The translations under genes and the position numbers were made by a program. Below the pieces are notes generated by a model, which saw only the letters and a list, made by a program, of their open reading frames with translations, was not told where the DNA came from and searched no databases. Positions 1 to 10,585 of a stretch of DNA of 64,000 nucleotides are shown here, piece by piece; positions within the stretch are counted from its first letter, which is position 1, and each line of letters opens with the position of its first letter. The DNA lies in assembly GCF_018446385.1 (NCBI RefSeq), contig NC_056004.1, positions 28,774,492-28,838,491 of the forward strand. Reading direction: 5' to 3'. The DNA is from Zingiber officinale (lineage: Eukaryota > Streptophyta > Magnoliopsida > Zingiberales > Zingiberaceae).

Positions 1-1262
1 ATGTCACCCATGGAGCTTAGAGGATGGAAGTCAATGCTATCCAAGAAAAATCGCCTGGTCTGATATATGAGGAGAACGAAGAAGTACAGATACAAATCGG
101 GCGACCAAAAGATATGACTTATGTAGCGACCGACCTGGACCTTCCACTCAAGACTGAGCTGATATAATGTTTGATGCGGAACAATGATGTGTTTGCGTAG
201 ACCCCTAAAGAGGTTACAGGTATATCTCCACTTGTGATGGAACATGCATTACATGTTTATCCTGATTCTCGGCCGGTCAAGCAAAGGAAGAGAGATTTTG
301 GGGCTGACCAAAATCAGATCATCAAGGAGGAGGTAGACAAATTAATGGAAGCTGGCTACATTCGAGAAGTACAATTCCCTAGCTAGTTAGCCAATGTGGT
401 TCTGGTATCTAAGCCGGGAAATAAGTGGAGAGTATGCATTGATTTTCGGGATCTTAACAAGGATTGCCCAAAGGACTATTATCCTTTACCTCACATTGAT
501 CAAGTGGTAGATTTTATGGCTGTGTGTGAATATATCTGTATGTTGGATGCCTATCAGGGCTATCATTAGGTCCCTCTCGCCAAAGATGACCAGGAAAAGG
601 TTAGTTTTATAACAGTTGAGGGTACTTATTGTTATAATGTTATGCCTTTTGGACTAAAGAATGTAGGGGCAACTTATCAAAGGCTCTGAACAAGATATTT
701 CGGAAATAGATTAGAAGAAATATAGAAGTTTATGTAGATGACATATTGATTAAATCTCTTCAGGCTAGTGACCTATGCAGGGATATAGAAGAGACGTGCA
801 GGACTCTACGGTAGTACAAACTCAAGCTCAATCCCTGCAAGTGTTTATTTGAAGCCAAGAGTGGCAAATTCCTGGGCTACATAGTGACAGAACGAGGGAT
901 AGAAGCAAACCCTACCAAGGTTTGAGCAATTCAGAATATGGAGTCCCCACGCAATATGAAAAAAGCTCAAAGGTTAACCGGGCGAATAACTGCTTTGTCT
1001 CGATTCATCTCTCGATCAACCGACCGAAGTTTCCATTTCTTCAAGGTACTTCGGAAGCCAATAAATTTTAATGGGATGAGGAGTGTGAAAAAGCATTTCA
1101 AGAACTAAAAGACTATTTGTCAACCTTACCTGTCTTAGCCAAACTTGTAGTAGGAGAGAATTTATGGGTTTATCTTTCAGCAAACGAGCACGCTGTTGGC
1201 TCGGTGTTGGTGAGACAGGAGGGTAAAGAGCAACAACTTATATATTTCTTAAGCCATTTATT
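1..1262 (+). pseudogene. Tat gypsy RT-RNase H fragment, copy 1
   Basis: The translated frames give gypsy reverse transcriptase: an EAGYIREV segment, CIDFRDLNKDCPKD (the RT motif before the catalytic region), MPFGLKN, and YVDDILIKS carrying the catalytic DD. These are followed by RNase H-type sequence ending in FLSHLL. Several in-frame stops (for example in the REVQFPS*LAN and YQGYH*VPL positions) and at least one frameshift after MPFGLKN make it non-functional. The end at about 1262 joins directly to the start of a second copy of the same region. Confidence 0.85.
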
Positions 1263-2551
1263 ATGTGGAGATCATCTGGATAGAGGCCAATGTCGCCCGC
1301 AGAGCTCAGAGGATGGAAGTCAATGCTATCCAAGAAAAATCGCCTGGTCTGATATATGAGGAGAACGAAGAAGTACAGATACAAATCGGGCGACCAAAAG
1401 CTATGACTTATGTAGCGGCCGACCTAGACCTTCCACTCAAGACTGAGCTGATACAATGTTTGATGCGGAACAACGATGTGTTTGCGTAGACCCCTAAAGA
1501 GGTTACAGGTATATCTCCACTTGTGATGGAACATGCATTACATGTTTATCCTGATTCTCGGCCGGTCAAGCAAAGGAAGAGAGATTTTGGGGCCGACCAA
1601 AATCAGATCATCAAGGAGGAGGTAGACAAATTATTGGAAGCTGGCTACATTCGAGAAGTACAATTCCCTAGCTGTTAGCCAATGTGGTTCTGGTATCTAA
1701 GCCAGGAAATAAGTGGAGAGTATGCATTGATTTTCGAGATCTTAACAAGGATTGCCCAAAGGACTATTATCCTTTGCCTTGTATTGATCAAGTGGTAGAT
1801 TTTATGGCTGTGTGTGAATATATCTGTATGCTGGATGCCTATTAGGGCTATCATTAGGTCCCTCTCGCCAAAGATGACCAGGAAAAGGTTAGTTTTATAA
1901 CAGTTGAGGGTACTTATTGTTATAATGTTATGCCTTTTGGACTAAAGAATGTAGGGGCAACTTATCAAAGGCTCTGAACAAGATCTTTCAGAAATAGATT
2001 GGAAGAAATATAGAAGTTTATGTAGATGACATATTGATTAAATCTCTTCAGGCTAGTGACCTATGCAGGGATATAGAAGAGACGTGCAGGACTCTACGGT
2101 AGTACAGACTCAAGCTCAATCCCTGCAAGTGTTTATTTGAAGCCAAGAGTGGCAAATTCCTGGGCTACATAGTGACAGAACGAGGGATAGAAGCAAACCC
2201 TACCAAGGTTTGAGAAATTCAGAATATGGAGTCCCCACGCAATATGAAAAAAACTCAAAGGTTAACCGGGCGAATAACTGCTTTGTCTCATTTCATCTCT
2301 CGATCGACCGATCGAAGTTTCCATTTCTTCAAGGTACTTCAGAAGCCAATAAATTTTAATGGGACAAGGAGTGTGACAAAGCATTTCAAGAACTAAAAGA
2401 CTATTTGTCAACCTTACCTGTCTTAGCTAAACTTGTAGTAGGAGAGAATTTATGGGTTTATCTTTCAGCAAACGAGCACGCTGTTGGCTCGGTGTTGGTG
2501 AGACAGGAGGGTAAAGAGTAACAACTTGTATATTTCTTAAGCCATTTATTA
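1..2551 (+). repeat. ~1.29-kb tandem duplication within gypsy pol
   Basis: The sequence from about 21 recurs from about 1310, an offset of 1289 bases. The match runs through the whole RT and first RNase H part to about 2550, with only scattered substitutions and the same stops and frameshifts in both copies. At the junction (about 1262) the RNase H of copy 1 breaks off and the pre-RT segment of copy 2 starts. Copy 2 then continues into the rest of RNase H. Because the copies share lesions, the duplication came after at least part of the decay. Confidence 0.9.
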
Positions 2552-3129
2552 AAAGGAGCCGAGTGTAGATATACCGCACTCAAGAAATTAGCTTATGTAT
2601 TGGTGTTAACAGCCAGAAGACTACGCCCTTACTTTTTATCGCATGCAATTGTAGTATTAACCAACAGTACCCTGGGACAAGTACTTATTAATCCTGAAGC
2701 ATCCGGGTGATTAATCAAATGGATGATTGAACTTAGTGAGTACGACATATAATATCAACCTCGTTCGGTCATTAAAGCACAAGCTTTGGCAGATTTCATA
2801 ACAGAGGTGTAAGGTCCAGAAGAAGAAGGGACTTGGAAAATTTATGTGGACGGGTCTTCTACCAGACAAGGCAGTGGAATTGATATTCTTCTCATATCTC
2901 CGAGGGAAGATCGGGTTCAACTTTCTGTCTGACTGAATTATAGAGCTACCAACAACGAAGCAGAATATGAAACATTGATAGTCGGTTTACAAGCATCTCG
3001 GCATGTGCGAGCTGCTCGAGTATGGATTTATTCTAATTCGTAGTTGGCAGCACAACAGTTAACAGGTAACTTCGAAATCAGTAATGATCGACTCAGGTTA
3101 TATGCAGAAGCATTTGATAAACTGAAAAC
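1263..3129 (+). pseudogene. Tat gypsy RT-RNase H fragment, copy 2 with second RNase H
   Basis: This second copy opens with the pre-RT linker (IWIEANVARRAQRMEVNAI) and repeats the RT region. It then runs beyond the duplicated part through RNase H (AECRYTALKKLAYVL) into a second RNase H-like block (KIYVDGSSTRQGSGI and NNEAEYETLIVGLQ). Multiple stops interrupt it. It is broken at 3129 by a Sirevirus-like insertion, and the reading continues at 10586 with FQEVNIQKIPQSENQAIDELSRLAS, the expected next segment. The dual RNase H fits the Tat clade. Confidence 0.87.
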
Positions 3130-3765
3130 TGTTAGGATCGTTCGTACTCGGCTAGAGAGGGGGGGTGTGAATAGCCGCCCCAAATCACTCGTTTCTTCCT
3201 ACAATTCGTTAGCGCAGCGGAAAAATAAACTAGAAACGAAAGGAAGAATATCAAACCTTAACACAGCGATATACGAGGTTCGGAGATGATGCTCCTACTC
3301 CTCGGCGTGTCCGTAAGGTGGACGAACCCAATCAATCCGTCGGTGGATGAGTCCCCGGAAAACCGGCTAATAAAAACTCCTTCTGGGTGGAGAAACCTCG
3401 CCACACTTGTTTGCAACAGCAAACAGGAGTACAAGTACAAAGAATAAGTAAGAAATACAATAAGAATACACAAGCACTCTACCAATCTTGCTTTCTCGTC
3501 GACTGGAGTCCGGATGAAGCAGCAGCTTCAAAAACCCTAACAGCAGCAGCTGTTCCAGTCGGGGAAGCTCACGCGAAGCTTTCAGGAGGAACTCAACAGA
3601 GCTCTTATCGCAGCCCACAAATCTTCAGCAGAAGAGAAGAAAGAAGGAAGAAGAAGAAGTTGCACCAAAGCCTTGATCTCCTTTTATGACCTGCGAACCT
3701 GCACAGCGAAGACAGAAGCCAGCGGAGAAGACGGAGCGACCCGTTGTGACTCAACGGTCGAATCG

Positions 3766-4137
3766 TGGACCGATCAGGCTCCACCCTGATCGGTCCAGAA
3801 CCCTTCTGATCGGTCCAGGGGACCGATCAGGCCCTGGGCTGATCGGTCCCTAGACCGATCAGATTGCTCCACAGAAAGTGCCCAACTTTCTGTTCATTTC
3901 CTGATCGGTCTATGGACCGATCAGGCCACAGCTGGATCGGTCCACAGACCGTTCCCACCTCTCTCGGCTGCGTTTCTGATCGGTCATGGAGACCGATCAG
4001 GCTTCATGCTGATCGGTCCCCAGACCGATCAGTAAGCTCACAGAACTGCGCTTTGCCTTCTGTTTGTTATCTGATCGGTCACCAGATCGATCAGATACAC
4101 AAACGTATCGCTGGATCGGTCTGCAGACCGATCCAGA
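3766..4137. repeat. Cluster of GATCGGTC palindromes in LTR
   Basis: About nine copies of an inverted repeat are seen, each with a CTGATCGGTC-type left arm, a 3-7-nt centre and a GACCGATCAG-type right arm. Some copies carry CTGGATCGGTC paired with GACCGATCCAG, so the outer bases change on both arms together. In element (minus) orientation the cluster lies just upstream of a CATAAAAGG TATA-like box (near 3681-3688). Repeated palindromic motifs are a described feature of Sirevirus noncoding regions. A role in the U3 promoter is inference. Confidence 0.85.
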
Positions 4138-4175
4138 GCTTGGTTTTTTCCCAAACCAAGTCCCAAACCTTTCAA

Positions 4176-4924
4176 ACCAATATCCGGTCAACCTTGACCT
4201 ATTGGTACATCATGCTTAGCATCCGGTCACACCCTTGACCTGCTAAGACTCCCCACCAAGTGTCTGGTCAATTCCTTTGACCCACTTGGACTTTCCTCTT
4301 CGTGCCAAGTATCCGGTCACTCCTATGACCTACTTGGACTTCCCATCACCAGATGTCCGATCACCCTTGATCCATCTGGATTTTCCCTTGCCCGGCTTCA
4401 CTCACCAGGACTTTCACCTAGCTTTACTCACTAGGGTTTTCACACTGCCTAACATCCCAGTTAGGACTTTCTCACTGCCTGGCTTCACTCACCAGGACTT
4501 TCCAACTGCCTAACATCCCAGTTAGGACTTTCCCACTGCCTGGCTTCACTCACCAGGACTTTCCACACTGCCTAACATCCCAGTTAGGACTTTCTCACTG
4601 CCTGGCTTCACTCACCAGGACTTTCCAACTGCCTAACATCCCAGTTAGGACTTTCCCACTGCCTGGCCTCACTCACCAGGACTTTCCACACTGCCTAACA
4701 TCCCAGTTAGGACTTTTCCGTGCCAAGTCTCCATACTTGGACTTTTCCAGTGCCAAGTTTCCATACTTGGACTTTTCCCGTGCCGAGTCTCCATACTTGG
4801 ACTTTTCGCGTGCCAAGCTCCCTGCTTGGACTTTTCCAGTGCCAAGTCTCCATACTTGGACTTTTCTAGTGCCAAGCTCCCTGCTTGGACTTTTCCGTTG
4901 CCAAGTCTCCATACTTGGACTTTT
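4176..4924. repeat. Array of short hairpin units in LTR
   Basis: Head-to-tail units each form a hairpin: CCTGG...CCAGG, CCTAAC...GTTAGG, CCAAGT...ACTTGG, CCAAGC...GCTTGG. Nearly every unit is followed by GACTTTCC or GACTTTTCC. The first units (4176-4385) are two-level hairpins: an outer stem (ACCAATA/TATTGGT, CTTAGC/GCTAAG, CCAAGT/ACTTGG, CCAGAT/ATCTGG) encloses GGTCA/TGACC or GATCA/TGATC. The open frames read through this region are by-products of the repeat. Confidence 0.85.
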
Positions 4925-5167
4925 TCCCGAACCAGGTCAACCTTGACCTACGGTTGCCCCAATAATCTCCCAAACATCTATTCTTGTCCCATATCAAGAA
5001 TACAACTCTCCCACGAGTGTCAAACATCAACATGCAACTCAACTAGGCCAACCTTGACCTAAGGTTGCACCGACACTCTTCCTAAGTCAAACATCAAAAT
5101 ACAACTCGAGTCAGGTCAACTCGAGTCAGGTCAACTAGGTCAACCTTGACCTAAGGTTGTACCAACA

Positions 5168-5182
5168 ATCTCCCCCTTTTTG
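5168..5182 (-). promoter_or_regulatory. Polypurine tract of gag-only Sirevirus-like element
   Basis: On the minus strand this reads CAAAAAGGGGGAGAT directly before the TGTTGG of the 3' LTR, which is the plus-strand primer position. The same purine block recurs on the minus strand at about 5336-5350 and 5467-5480, each time next to an inverted GATG...CATC(AAAAA) pair. Multiple polypurine-tract copies upstream of the 3' LTR are a known Sirevirus trait. Confidence 0.85.
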
Positions 5183-7062
5183 ATGTTTGACAAAACCCAT
5201 AATCAAGTTAGGTTAACCCGATAACCTAACTTAGGTTTTCCAATCATCTTCCAATGTCCAATGTTCTTTCCTTGAACATTCTCTGGACATTCTCCCCTTA
5301 GGTTAACCCGATAACCTAACTTGGGTTCTCCAATAATTCTCCCCCTTTTTGACACACATCAAAAAGAATTCCAATGTTCTTCCTCGAACATTCCTTGGCA
5401 TTCTTCCCCTAGCTTAGGTTAACCTGATAACCTAACTTGGGTTTCTTCAATAATTCTCCAATGAACACTCTCCCCTTTTTGACATACATCAAAAAGAAAA
5501 AGGAGGGTATCAAGGTCAAGAGTTTCTTCCTAATGAAAGTCACATACCTTTCATTGAAACTCTTAATTTCCCCCTTGATACTAAACTCAACAATCAACTT
5601 AGTGATAATCCCATATCACTAATCCTCAAAAGTCTTAAGGAGTAAAAACTCCCCCTAAAGGTCAACTCCCCCTTGACCATTGCACCAACAATGTCTTTGT
5701 GAGTTCCAAACCTTTAGAAATCCACAAAACCCAACTTCCACAGCTGAAATTTCAGACCACAGTCGAAATTCAGCAAATTCAGCACACCTGATCGGTCACC
5801 GGACCGATCAGGACCTCTCTGGATCGGTCCACAGACCGATCCAGCCTTCCCTGGATCGGTCCAGTGACCGATCCAGCCTTGGATCAGGCGGTTTCTGATT
5901 TCTTCTCTCCCGAAATTCAGAAACTCACAACAAATTCCAGAAAATTCGAAAAATTATGAAATTTTGAGGATACATTCCTCATACCATATACTATCGTGGA
6001 AAAATAGTTTTCTATGAAAATAACTTCCATTTTTCAATCTTGATACAAAGTTCAAAAACTTTGAAAATAGTTCAAGTTTAACTCAACTTTGTATCACAAT
6101 GTTCAATGATGAATGCAATCACTAAGATGGCTTCATCAAGGTTTTCCAAATCAATTTCAAAATGATTTTAAACCTTTTAATTTAGGACCATAATCTTAGG
6201 GCTAAATGTACATGACTTGTACACACGCTTTCCCTATGATCCTCCATTTCTTGAATTAGGCTCATCTAGGTACAAGAACTATGCACCTTGATCCTAATTC
6301 ATGATCCTAATATCTCACACACATCTAAAGTGTATCAAACACATCCATGGCAATTTTGATGTGAGATATGGGTTTAGGTATCTTAGACTAAGGTCTCATG
6401 CATTTTCTAAACACAAATTTGATCTCAATATCAAAATGTGTTTTTCATCCTTAAATCAATTCAATTGATTATTAATGCAAGAGATGATGACATGGCATAA
6501 AATGGTATGAAAACATGTGCCAATGTCATGATGTCATGGCATAAAGTTTGAAACTTAAATAAACATGACATAAAAACTAGCCTAAGCATTATCATGACAT
6601 TTCAAATGATAATAAAACTAAACATGATGTCATGACATGTGAGGGCAAACAATCATGGCAAGATTTAGCATACATAAATATACCTAGATTACCTATCTAA
6701 GTATCCTTAACCACTTGGCTAACTTCAAACTTAATCCTAGATTGCCCCAAAATGCCAAAATCCTAATTTTAACACTTCTTGAACTCTAGATTAATTCATG
6801 CCACTTAAAGATCAAATTTATCCTCAAAACTTGGCATGTTTCATTTTTCCTCGAGAGTTCTCTAGATTTTCCCAAATTGTGCCAATTGAGATTAAAAATG
6901 AAATTTCCAATCTTTAGGCACATTTAACTCTTCAAAGGAGTAAATGATAATTCCATTTCATTTTCAAAAGTTCTCAAAACCTTGAAAATGCTCCTTGAGT
7001 GTCAATTTCCTCAAGGTTGGGTTAACTACCCTTCTTATTGGAGTTGACACTCTCTAACCCAT
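5183..7062 (-). other. Noncoding 3' interior of the gag-only element
   Basis: This 1.9-kb stretch between the gag stop and the polypurine tract has no convincing reading frame and no trace of pol domains. It holds two extra polypurine-tract-like copies, repeated 'GGTTAACCCGATAACCTAAC'-type segments at about 5211-5240, 5300-5325 and 5416-5440, and three more GATCGGTC palindromes at 5788-5877. The remainder (5900-7060) is AT-rich with no structure I can name. Confidence 0.7.
5788..5877. repeat. Three internal GATCGGTC palindromes
   Basis: Three palindromes of the same family as the LTR cluster lie inside the element upstream of the 3' LTR. One is of the CTGATCGGTC...GACCGATCAG type and two are of the CTGGATCGGTC...GACCGATCCAG type. 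Their presence outside the LTR argues against simple LTR promoter duplication. Confidence 0.8.
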
Positions 7063-8505
7063 TTATGGGGTAGAGAAGATGCTCCTAGGAACCCAATACC
7101 TATTTGAGCTCATTGGGTTCACTAAATATTCACTAGGGATAACTTCCCTAGCAACCCTCCTAATGACCCTCTTAGGCTTTAAAGCCTTGGCCATTCGGGA
7201 CTCATCAAAATCAACTCTAGGGGTTACTCCCCTTGTGACCTTGGTGTTGGTCTTCCTAGCCCTAGGTTTTGTTCCATAGTCGAATGGAACATTATGATAG
7301 GTGGGCTTGACCATTTGGGACTTAGGTTTGTGACCCAAACCTTTCTTATCCTTGGACTTGGGTTTTTGACCCCTAGACCTTAGAGTCAAATCCTTAAGAG
7401 CCTTTTCTAGAGAGTCAAGTCTTGACCTCAAGACTTGATTTTCTTTCTCTAATACCTCAAGTTTTGATTTATCATTTTTCTTTGAGGTATTCCTAGGCAT
7501 GTGTCTAGATGATTTGGGATTTCTATCTAGATTTTTCTTAGCCTTAGATGAGTTAATTCTAGGGTTAGCATTTCTAGAATTGTTCTTATCTAGACTAGCA
7601 TGCTTGGCTCCTAAGCACATGTATCGATTTCTAGTGTTAACATGCTTATCATTATTGACAATGGCAATAAGACTACTAGCATGCTTCCTACTAGAATTGC
7701 AAGAATGAGCTTTAAATGTTACCTTAGGGTTTGCCTTAGCTCCCCCTTTACATGTGTTTGGCCTCTTGTCCTTGTGAGGTTGCCTCCCCCTTGGACATTG
7801 ACTCCTATAGTGTCCCCGTTGCTTGCATTGGAAGCACACCATGTGCTTCTTGCTCTTGCATGTCGGGACTCCGGCTTCCTTGACCTTTGGTGCCGGTGGA
7901 GTCTTTCTAACCCTCTTTGGACACTTACTCTTGTAGTGCCCAAACTTCCTACACTCAAAACACATTATGTGTAATTTGCTTGAAATCACAGTGTTTGAGT
8001 TACCTAGGGTTGTGGATGTAGATGAGCTTTCTTCTTCATCCCTTCCGGAGGTAGATGCCTCTTCTTGCTCCGATCTTGAACAAGAGCTCTCCTCCTCTTC
8101 TTCCTTGGATGTTAAGTAGCCCTCAACTCCCAATTCGCTTCCTCCATAATGTGAGCTACTTGGCTCACTAGGCTCCTCTTCATGGAATTTTGCCAAATTG
8201 TTCCACAATTCCTTGGCGTTGTTGTACCTATCTATCTTGCACAAAACATTATTAGGTAAAGCAAATTCAATAATTTTTGTTACCTCGTCATTGATTTCGG
8301 ATTGTCGGATTTGCTCTTTCGTCCACTCCTTCTTCTTGATAGGTTTTCCTTCCTCATCCATCGGAGGGGAAAACCCTTCTTGTACACAAAACCAATTTAA
8401 CATATTAGTCCTAAGAAAATACATTATCCTTACCTTCCAATATGTGAAGTTGTCGTGAGACTCGTAGAAGGGTTGAATCGTGACATCTTCTCCATAGAGA
8501 TCCAT
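7063..8505 (-). CDS. gag: Gag polyprotein, Sirevirus-like copia type, intact
   Basis: This is a 480-residue open frame from ATG at 8505 to the stop at 7063. The frame is open further up into the primer-binding site but only with a GTG codon, so the ATG is preferred. The N-terminus has the copia capsid-type segment (DNFTYWKVRIMYFLR at about 18-32, AKELWNNLAKFHEE near 97-110). A Ser/Glu-rich linker follows, then two CCHC zinc knuckles: CFECRKFGHYKSKC at about 182-195 and CFQCKQRGHYRSQC at about 224-237. The tail is Lys/Arg-rich and ends EYLVNPMSSNRYWVPRSIFSTP. This protein would form the particle and bind element RNA. It is the only gene of the element and has no stop or frameshift, unlike every other retroelement gene here except the short gag piece in element B. 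Pol must come from elsewhere. Confidence 0.88.
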   Translation of the reverse strand: MDLYGEDVTIQPFYESHDNFTYWKVRIMYFLRTNMLNWFCVQEGFSPPMDEEGKPIKKKEWTKEQIRQSEINDEVTKIIEFALPNNVLCKIDRYNNAKELWNNLAKFHEEEPSEPSSSHYGGSELGVEGYLTSKEEEEESSCSRSEQEEASTSGRDEEESSSTSTTLGNSNTVISSKLHIMCFECRKFGHYKSKCPKRVRKTPPAPKVKEAGVPTCKSKKHMVCFQCKQRGHYRSQCPRGRQPHKDKRPNTCKGGAKANPKVTFKAHSCNSSRKHASSLIAIVNNDKHVNTRNRYMCLGAKHASLDKNNSRNANPRINSSKAKKNLDRNPKSSRHMPRNTSKKNDKSKLEVLEKENQVLRSRLDSLEKALKDLTLRSRGQKPKSKDKKGLGHKPKSQMVKPTYHNVPFDYGTKPRARKTNTKVTRGVTPRVDFDESRMAKALKPKRVIRRVAREVIPSEYLVNPMSSNRYWVPRSIFSTP

Positions 8506-8552
8506 CTCTAGCCCGTGCTCCCCCGGGTGTTGATCCGTCGAAGAGCGGCCTC

Positions 8553-8564
8553 GCTCTGATACCA
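8553..8564 (-). promoter_or_regulatory. Primer-binding site (tRNA-Met type)
   Basis: On the minus strand TGGTATCAGAGC follows the 5' LTR end with a two-base gap, the usual copia complement of the initiator tRNA-Met 3' end. It fixes the element as minus-strand. Confidence 0.9.
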
Positions 8565-9183
8565 CTTGTTAGGATCGTTCGTACTCGGCTAGAGAGGGGG
8601 GGTGTGAATAGCCGCCCCAAATCACTCGTTTCTTCCTACAATTCGTTAGCGCAGCGGAAAAATAAACTAGAAACGAAAGGAAGAATATCAAACCTTAACA
8701 CAGCGATATACGAGGTTCGGAGATGATGCTCCTACTCCTCGGCGTGTCCGTAAGGTGGACGAACCCAATCAATCCGTCGGTGGATGAGTCCCCGGAAAAC
8801 CGGCTAATAAAAACTCCTTCTGGGTGGAGAAACCTTGCCACACTTGTTTGCAACAGCAAACAGGAGTACAAGTACAAAGAATAAGCAAGAAATACAATAA
8901 GAATACACAAGCACTCTACCAATCTTGCTTTCTCGTCGACTGGAGTCAAAAACCCTAACAGCAGCAGCTGTTCCAGTCAGGGAAGCTCACGCGAAGCTTT
9001 CGGGAGGAACTCAACAGAGCTCTTATCGCAGCCCACAAATCTTCAGCAAAAGAGAAGAAAGAAGGAAGAAGAAGAAGTTGCACCAAAGCCTTGATCTCCT
9101 TTTATGACCTGCGAACCTGCACAGCGAAGACAGAAGCCAGCGGAGAAGACGGAGCGACCCGTTGTGACTCAACGGTCGAATCG

Positions 9184-9553
9184 TGGACCGATCAGGCTCC
9201 ACCCTGATCGGTCCAGAACCCTTCTGATCGGTCCAGGGGACCGATCAGGCCCTGGGCTGATCGGTCCCTAGACCGATCAGATTGCTCCACAGAAAGTGCC
9301 CAACTTTCTGTTCGTTTCCTGATCGGTCTGTGGACCGATCAGGCCACAGCTGGATCGGTCCACAGACCGATCCCACCTCTCTCGGCTGCGTCTCTGATCG
9401 GTCGTGGAGACCGATCAGGCTTCATGCTGATCGGTCCCCAGACCGATCAGTAAGCTCACAGAACTGCGCTTTGCCTTCTGTTTGTTATCTGATCGGTCAC
9501 CAGATCGATCAGATACACAAACGTATCGCTGGATCGGTCTGCAGACCGATCCA
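9184..9553. repeat. GATCGGTC palindrome cluster, second LTR
   Basis: This is the same series of inverted repeats as at 3766-4137, in the same order. Where the two LTRs differ inside a palindrome, the copy here is usually the one with the complete arm: the sixth right arm is GACCGATC here and GACCGTTC in the other LTR. Confidence 0.85.
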
Positions 9554-9593
9554 GAGCTTGGTTTTTGCCCAAACCAAGTCCCAAACCTTTCAA

Positions 9594-10343
9594 ACCAATA
9601 TCCGGTCAACCTTGACCTATTGCTACATTATGCTTAGCATCTGGTCACCCCCTTGACCTGCTAAGACTCCCCACCAAGTGTCCGGTCAATCCCTTTGACC
9701 CACTTGGACTTTCCTCTTCGTGCCAAGTATCCGGTCACTCCTATGACCTACTTGGACTTCCCATCACCAGATGTCCGATCACCCTTGATCCATCTGGATT
9801 TTCCCTTGCCCGGCTTCACTCACCAGGACTTTCACCTAGCTTTACTCACTAGGGTTTTCACACTGCCTAACATCCCAGTTAGGACTTTCTCACTGCCTGG
9901 CTTCACTCACCAGGACTTTCCAACTGCCTAACATCCCAGTTAGGACTTTCCCACTGCCTGGCTTCACTCACCAGGACTTTCCACACTGCCTAACATCCCA
10001 GTTAGGACTTTCCCACTGCCTGGCTTCACTCACCAGGACTTTCCAACTGCCTAACATCCCAGTTAGGACTTTCCCACTGCCTGGCTTCACTCACCAGGAC
10101 TTTCCACACTGCCTAACATCCCAGTTAGGACTTTTCCGTGCCAAGTCTCCATACTTGGACTTTTCCAGTGCCAAGTTTCCATACTTGGACTTTTCCCGTG
10201 CCGAGTCTCCATACTTGGACTTTTCGCGTGCCAAGCTCCTTGCTTGGACTTTTCCAGTGCCAAGTCTCCATACTTGGACTTTTCTAGTGCCAAGCTCCCT
10301 GCTTGGACTTTTCCGTTGCCAAGTCTCCATACTTGGACTTTTT
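9594..10343. repeat. Hairpin-unit array, second LTR
   Basis: This is the counterpart of 4176-4924, with the same sequence of hairpin units and GACTTTCC spacers and only a few base changes. Confidence 0.85.
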
Positions 10344-10585
10344 CCCGAACCAGGTCAACCTTGACCTACGGTTGCCCCAATAATCTCCCAAACATCTATT
10401 CTTGTCCCATATCAAGAATACAACTCTCCCACGAGTGTCAAACATCAACATGCAACTCAACTAGGTCAACCTTGACCTAAGGTTGCACCGACACTCTTCC
10501 TAAGTCAAACATCAAAATACAACTCGAGTCAGGTCAACTCGAGTCAGGTCAACCAGGTCAACCTTGACCTAAGGTTGCACCAACA

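Larger units (their letters stand above)
3130..5167 (-). repeat. 3' LTR of gag-only Sirevirus-like element
   Basis: This 2038-bp LTR matches 8567-10585 over its full length. It begins TGTTAGGATCG and ends ACCAACA in plus orientation. It has an extra 18-bp stretch near 3513-3530 (a CAGCAG-containing segment) that the partner LTR lacks. It contains the palindrome cluster at 3766-4137 and the hairpin array at 4176-4924. Confidence 0.93.
3130..10585 (-). mobile_element. Gag-only Sirevirus-like LTR element, complete, with TSD
   Basis: The boundaries are exact: TG at 3130 and CA at 10585, flanked by the 5-bp target duplication AAAAC (3125-3129 and 10586-10590). The element is read on the minus strand. 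Its 5' LTR is 8567-10585, its primer-binding site is 8553-8564, gag is 7063-8505, the polypurine tract is at 5168-5182 and its 3' LTR is 3130-5167. There is no room or trace for protease, integrase, RT or RNase H in the 3.4-kb interior. Known gag-only LTR elements (TR-GAG type) depend on enzymes supplied by autonomous relatives. The two LTRs differ at about two dozen sites by eye plus one 18-bp indel, so the insertion is much younger than its host element. Confidence 0.93.
8567..10585 (-). repeat. 5' LTR of gag-only Sirevirus-like element
   Basis: This 2019-bp copy matches the LTR at 3130-5167. It holds the palindrome cluster at 9184-9553, the hairpin array at 9594-10343, and a TATA-like CATAAAAGG (minus strand, about 9097-9106). 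It lacks the 18-bp segment seen in its partner. Confidence 0.92.

Noticed and set aside
3864..4238. 124-codon frame rich in DRS/RPI across the palindromes (also 9282-9656 and 59267-59839)
   Set aside because: It is the translation of GATCGGTC or CAATCGAT palindromes; the same words appear in both strands' frames.
4277..5062. Open frames of 68-81 codons rich in LDFP, KSPSMET or FSSAK repeats on both strands (also 9695-10480)
   Set aside because: They are translations of the hairpin array in the LTR, open on both strands because the unit lacks stops, with no start context or domain.
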